Shown one piece after another: positions 60,409 to 64,000 of a stretch of 64,000 bases of DNA (its first letter is position 1; each line of letters starts with the position of its first letter). The DNA is taken from the NCBI GenBank assembly GCA_009617715.1, contig VTFK01000055.1:62001-126000 (forward strand), read 5' to 3'. Origin of the DNA: Plectrocnemia conspersa (lineage: Eukaryota; Arthropoda; Insecta; Trichoptera; Polycentropodidae). Under the pieces are notes generated by a model that saw only the letters and a program-made list of their open reading frames with translations, made no database searches and was not told the DNA's origin. The position numbers were made by a program, and so were the translations under genes.

Positions 60409-60619
60409 GGACCAGCTCTTCGCAGCTGACATTAAATATATCAATATGCACTGCCAGCGTAAGGAACCTGAATGCTACAGCTATTTGCAAGTCAGCTAGT
60501 GCAGACTTCATGGTTCTAACTAGCATCAAAAAAGGTTCTGGAACCCAAAACTAAAATTCATCGAGAATAGTTTGATTGTCAACAGCACCTTTCAGTAGCT
60601 TAAAGATTTTTTTTGATGG
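60409..60619 (-). mobile_element. LINE C-terminal and 3' fragment, copy G
   Basis: The minus strand reads AGCTACTGAAAGGTGCTGTT then GACAATCAAACTATTCTCGA, GTTTTGGGTTCCAGAACC, AATAGCTGTAGCATTCAGGT, TCCTTACGCTGGCAGTGCAT and ATTTAATGTCAGCTGCGAAG. These correspond in order to 5180-5380 of copy A. It is the only copy of this family on the minus strand and has a small internal deletion relative to copy A. Confidence 0.8.
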
Positions 60620-60799
60620 AACCAACAAGTTAACTGCATATTCTTTTTATTAAAAATAAATTCGCATAGCAATAACGAATTTATTTTTATATACATGTTA
60701 CAAATTAATTAAATTGTTTGTAATAAATTATTTACACGTGTTTCTCATTAATAATTAATTCTTATTAGTATACCGTATTGTATTAAATATTAAATATAC

Positions 60800-60998
60800 A
60801 TATGGAGCGATTAAAATTAATAAAGGTTATTAACCAGTCGTTACAATTGCTAGAGCACGTGCTTCACCGTTTCCTGGTTTCCACTACCACAGCCCCTCTT
60901 GGAAGGCGGGCGCTTAAATGGTGACCCCGACGTGATATGAACACGCAACCTTCTGATCTGGAGTCAGTTTAGAGACACACAACTTTCTGCGAGAACTC
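60800..60998. other. tRNA-Trp-derived sequence: LTR primer-binding site or retro-tRNA
   Basis: At 60920-60967 the plus strand is the complement of the 3' half of a tryptophan tRNA: TGGTGACCCCGACGTGAT, two changed bases, GAACACGCAACC, TTCTGATCTGGAGTCAG (anticodon CCA within TCCAGA on the minus strand). The TGG includes the complement of the CCA end, which is added after transcription, so the sequence derives from a mature tRNA. Two readings are possible. One is an LTR element's primer-binding site with extended complementarity, supported by an AATAAA at about 60814 upstream, as in CsRn1-type gypsy elements that use tRNA-Trp. The other is a minus-strand tRNA-derived retropseudogene or SINE head with a decayed 5' half. 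The tRNA gene itself is not functional. Confidence 0.7.
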
Positions 60999-61079
60999 TC
61001 CAAATATTATCTTATGAAGGCTTATCTTTATAAGATAATATTTATTATTATTGTGCAACATTTTAAAAATATTTGGAAT

Positions 61080-61478
61080 ATATTACAATTTTTAGAGAAA
61101 TCAAATTTAATCACAAATGAACAAGCCCAATTATCTGATGAAACATCCGATGAAGAAGTAAACGATTTAGAGATTTTTTAAAAGTCACTTATTGTTAATT
61201 AATTAACTAAAGATATGGACATTAAATTCATATTGAATAACTCTAACTATATACGAGGATTAGACAGAAAAAAACATATTTTAGAATTTCGGGAGGAAAA
61301 TGAAAATTTATCTCCTCATTTATACAAAATTGTAATGGTAGTTTTAAAAGCTCCAGCAACACAGGTTAGTATTAATAGGGTCTTCTCTGGTTTAAAGTTT
61401 ATTCTACGAGACAATAGAAATAGTTTAAATAAAAATACATTGTAAGATATTTTAATAATTAGAGGTAGCTACGAATTT
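61080..61478 (+). pseudogene. hAT transposase C-terminal fragment (second hAT family)
   Basis: The plus strand gives LITNEQAQLSDETSDEE (61107-61157), then after stops the frame 61215-61445 with MDIKFILNNSNYIRGLDRKK, APATQVSINRVFSGLKFIL and RDNRNSLNKNTL. It continues past a stop as DILIIRGSYEF to 61478. This is the hAT dimerisation region, in which (S/A)..Q.S..R.FSGL and a final (L)..ILIIR are typical. It differs from the ATERVFSITG family at 23436 and 63048. The catalytic and zinc-finger parts are absent. Conservation of the last 80 residues is good, so it decayed more recently than the mariner relics. Confidence 0.85.
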
Positions 61479-61828
61479 CTTTCGTTTACATAAGTTTATT
61501 TTAATTAAATATAATATTATCATTTTTTTATATACTTCTAGTTTTAATTATTATATATTTAATTGATCGTTATTCACTAAATAAAATGAGAACACAAAAA
61601 AAGTTTTCTTTAAATCTATTTTTAAGATAAAATATCAGATTAATTTAGCTGCGCAACTTGAAATTGTTCAATATTTGTAAGTCTTTTATATAAACAATAA
61701 CTATACTATTTAGATCGATTTGAACCAAATTCAACAATAGTATTTATTATATTATTAATTAAATTTAACTTCAATAATATCAGTGGTTTCCAAGATTTTT
61801 AATTATATATTATTTTTTATTTTTTCAG
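61479..61828. other. Intron-like AT-rich DNA upstream of the exon
   Basis: It ends in a pyrimidine-rich tract and CAG at 61826-61828. No other feature. Confidence 0.5.
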
Positions 61829-61916
61829 CTGGTAGCGGATGCTGGGCATGACGCGCTCACCAGTCCAGACATGATCCGCGACCCTCCTGCGATGCACAAG
61901 CCTGACAATGCCACCG
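61829..61916 (+). CDS. Internal coding exon of an unidentified gene (88 bp)
   Basis: The block is preceded by TATTTTTTATTTTTTCAG and followed by GTAAGTCATAA, both excellent splice signals. Composition jumps from AT-rich to balanced exactly between them. Of the three forward frames only the one starting at its first base is open. It reads LVADAGHDALTSPDMIRDPP then AMHKPDNATG, with the final Gly codon split over the junction (exit phase 1; 88 is not divisible by 3, so skipping it would shift the frame). The translation is hydrophilic with no recognised domain and I cannot name the gene. No partner exon was found elsewhere in the window, so introns on both sides are long. This is the only convincing host coding sequence here. 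Confidence 0.75.
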
Positions 61917-62279
61917 GTAAGTCATAATTTTACCTTTACCACGCAATCATGAATGTGGTCTGCGTCACGTCACGTCACACTATGTATACTGCATGCAATA
62001 CACCGCATTTAATTGATTCGGCCAAATGGACCGCTGCTTTTTTTTTGTTTTGCGTGTCATTCGTCAACCGTCGCTTTTGACATGTGTGTCCTAAAACTAA
62101 TTTTAAAATATGAATATAGAACTGTAGTATACAGATTAAATGATTACTCATATATAATGTAAACGTTATGATTTGAAAATAATATATTTAGATTAGTTTA
62201 ACTCTGAATATACATAAATAGATTAAAATATTAAATGAAATATGGTCCACCAAAAATCATTAGGAGTTTACAGCAATAA
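61917..62279. other. Intron-like DNA downstream of the exon
   Basis: It starts with the donor GTAAGT and includes GTCACGTCACGTCACAC at about 61965. Otherwise AT-rich, with nothing recognised. Confidence 0.5.
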
Positions 62280-62520
62280 CAAGTTGAATTACCGTCGTTT
62301 TGTTTAAAATCCAACATTATGAAAGGGCGTCGGAAACTCTGGTAAAGTCAGGGAAAGCAGCGAAAGAGAACTTTTGCCTCCGACGGCAATCGAATCAGAC
62401 GTCTTAATCAGGAACGTTTGCGGGAAAATTTTATTACACCACTTTGCATAACTCACCTTTTTCATTGTGGAATCCTGCGCGGACGGACCGAGGGTTCATA
62501 ATGTATTTTATTGATGTAAT
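62280..62520. other. Mixed-composition island 20
   Basis: A GC-richer patch (GAGAACTTTTGCCTCCGACG, CCTGCGCGGACGGACCGAGG) inside the presumed intron. No frame. Possible regulatory element. Confidence 0.3.
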
Positions 62521-63047
62521 GAGTTTGTTGGAACGGAAGTTATTGCTGTTATTCCTTTTTGGGTTTACATAATTTATGTTCAGTGATAATAAACATCGTT
62601 TGCTTACGATACATTTGTTTATTTTTGTTGCTGTGTATATGAACTTAGATGTGGTAGTATAGGAATGGAATACCTTTTAAGCATTGCAGCATATACTTTC
62701 TTTTTATTATATCTGTAAAAAAAAAAAAAAAAATTTTTTCGGCAAAGTAGCAAATGTCAATATACCGTATCTCGGCAAACAATGGGTTAATAGGCGAAAA
62801 TAATTCCGGATGTAACATAAATTATTTATAGAACCTATTTAACCCATCGTTTTACTCTTATATTATATATGTATATGTATATAGAAATCGGTCTAGTGTA
62901 TAATTAAAATTTGTTACTATTATTATTATATAGATCATGGTTTCCCAAACTATGTTCCGGGCGGAACACTGGTGTTCCGCGGAGTCTAAATAGATATTTC
63001 ACAAAAATTTGGAGTAAATTAAAAAAAATTGTTAGTCTTGTTAATAC
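62521..63047. other. Non-coding DNA with an inverted repeat at 62778-62852
   Basis: AACAATGGGTTAATAGG and CCTATTTAACCCATCGTT form a 17-bp imperfect inverted pair around a loop of about 40 bases, both arms including TTAA. A poly-A run lies at 62718-62733. A short GGAACACTGGTGTTCCGCGG palindrome lies near 62971. Confidence 0.5.
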
Positions 63048-64000
63048 TAGAGTCTCAATTACTCGAACCATCAACTACTCGAGTATCGAATATTAAAATT
63101 TTAAAATACTCGAGTACTCGAGTACTTTCGAGTATTTACCAAATGTACCAAAATAGCTATTATTCAAATTCGTGCACATATAAAATAAATAAATAAAATA
63201 CTTAGTATGTTAATTTTACAATTATTTTAACTTCACGAACATACTTTTTAAAAAAAAAACAATAATGCAAAAAAGTGTCTCGAATTTAATATTACTGCTA
63301 ACCTTTGGTTTTATTATTCCCGTTATGGAAAAAACCCTTTCCGTTGCTGTTGATGTTGGTCTTATTGTCATTAACGCGTTGGATAAGGCTTCTAATTTAT
63401 ATCTGTTCGCTTTTATAGATATAAAATTTTTTGAACTCTTTTTTATGTTCTCTTCTTTCATTCCCTTCTCCTTTTTTTTTATTTATTTCGACTATTGACA
63501 AAATAGCATTTTGTAATTCTTCTTGAATAGATTTTTTTTTCTTAACAATATACAATATTCTACCCTCCTGATTTAATGCGAAGAATTTAAATCTATATCC
63601 TTCGAAGATGTATTTGGGTGAATCCTTTCACTCTAGAGCCAAAAACGGTTCGCAAAGAACTGACTTTACTTTAAAATGCTTTTAAAACACACAATTGTTT
63701 TGATTTATATTTTAAGCTGAGGGATCAGTATAAACAATTTACAACACTTTTACGCTACAAACTGCATAGTCATAAAACCCAAAAAAATTTTTGTTGATAT
63801 TTCATATTGTTCATTGCCATAAATTAGATAAGTCGGGACTGTCGAACAGAAAACACAAAAGAAATTTGTCCGTCAAAAAACCCACTAACATAGCCGACGA
63901 CCGGAACTATGCAACTATGGAACTATGAAAAAAATTATACCTGATAGTAAACCGCTCTAACTCGACTTCGGGCATAAACGCCAACAAAAAGACGTTAATC
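63048..64000 (-). mobile_element. Deletion-derivative hAT element, copy 2 (cut by the window edge)
   Basis: It begins TAGAGTCTCAATTACTCGAA with the same CTCGAG-rich subterminal sequence as 23436-24549 but in the opposite orientation. It encodes the same C-terminal frame on the minus strand (63222-63461, with NRYKLEALSNAL, ATERVFSITG and an altered end FETLFCIIVFFLKSMF). The final 400 bases match 23580-23950 of copy 1. The candidate left target duplication is GTTAATAC (63040-63047); the right end is beyond the window. Copy 1 has SKATERVF where this copy has STATERVF. Confidence 0.9.

Overview
This is a strongly AT-rich stretch of eukaryotic nuclear DNA, almost certainly from an arthropod and probably an insect. 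The evidence is the mix of decayed Tc1, mariner, hAT and piggyBac-like elements, a degenerate LINE family with partner SINEs, and one sequence matching an insect tRNA-Trp. No prokaryotic gene organisation is present. I cannot name the order or species. Nearly every open reading frame here is a shadow or a transposon relic. The only credible host coding sequence is an 88-bp internal exon at 61829-61916 (+), bounded by a pyrimidine tract plus CAG and by GTAAGT. The window is therefore best read as the inside of a very large intron, or an intergenic region next to it.

Layout. (1) Seven copies of one LINE family are scattered through the window: 3750-5572, 9735-10015, 25745-25865, 26985-28023, 34585-34858, 54270-54440 (+) and 60409-60619 (-). 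The two longest keep recognisable reverse transcriptase motifs but are frameshifted and 5'-truncated. (2) tRNA-headed SINE family A lies at 1723-1980, 36140-36456, 39547-39606 and (3' part only) 21505-21641. Its 3' tail is homologous to the LINE tail in both loop sequence and stem-loop shape. SINE family B (47925-48065, 52500-52612, 58590-58731, all -) is unrelated. (3) Cut-and-paste relics: Tc1 pseudogene (18300-19419), three mariner relics (37320-37640, 40640-41180, 54484-54880), a large multicopy transposase-like pseudogene (22030-24690) that is itself interrupted by a 1.1-kb hAT element with a perfect 8-bp target duplication, a second copy of that hAT element running off the right edge (63048-64000), and another hAT C-terminus (61080-61478). 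(4) Non-autonomous elements with clear inverted ends: hAT type (11715-11967, 41368-41611), piggyBac type with TTAA (12203-13239, 39958-40412), TA-flanked type (17439-17922, 20756-21260, 33292-33712, 46955-47186), a fold-back family (26559-26676, 34859-35004), and a 1.45-kb element carrying three 174-bp tandem units (5750-7201). A probable solo LTR is at 43909-44533. (5) Diverged tandem arrays lie at 14885-15785, 44590-46300 and 51700-52490.

Between these elements sit about sixteen short islands of higher GC, mostly 300-700 bp and 2-8 kb apart, which show neither coding structure nor transposon structure. They look like conserved non-coding or regulatory blocks in a long intron, but only cross-species alignment could show that.

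There is no operon or pathway to describe. The interplay visible here is between parasites: a LINE whose tail is copied by a SINE, short elements that depend on larger ones, and elements inserted into one another.
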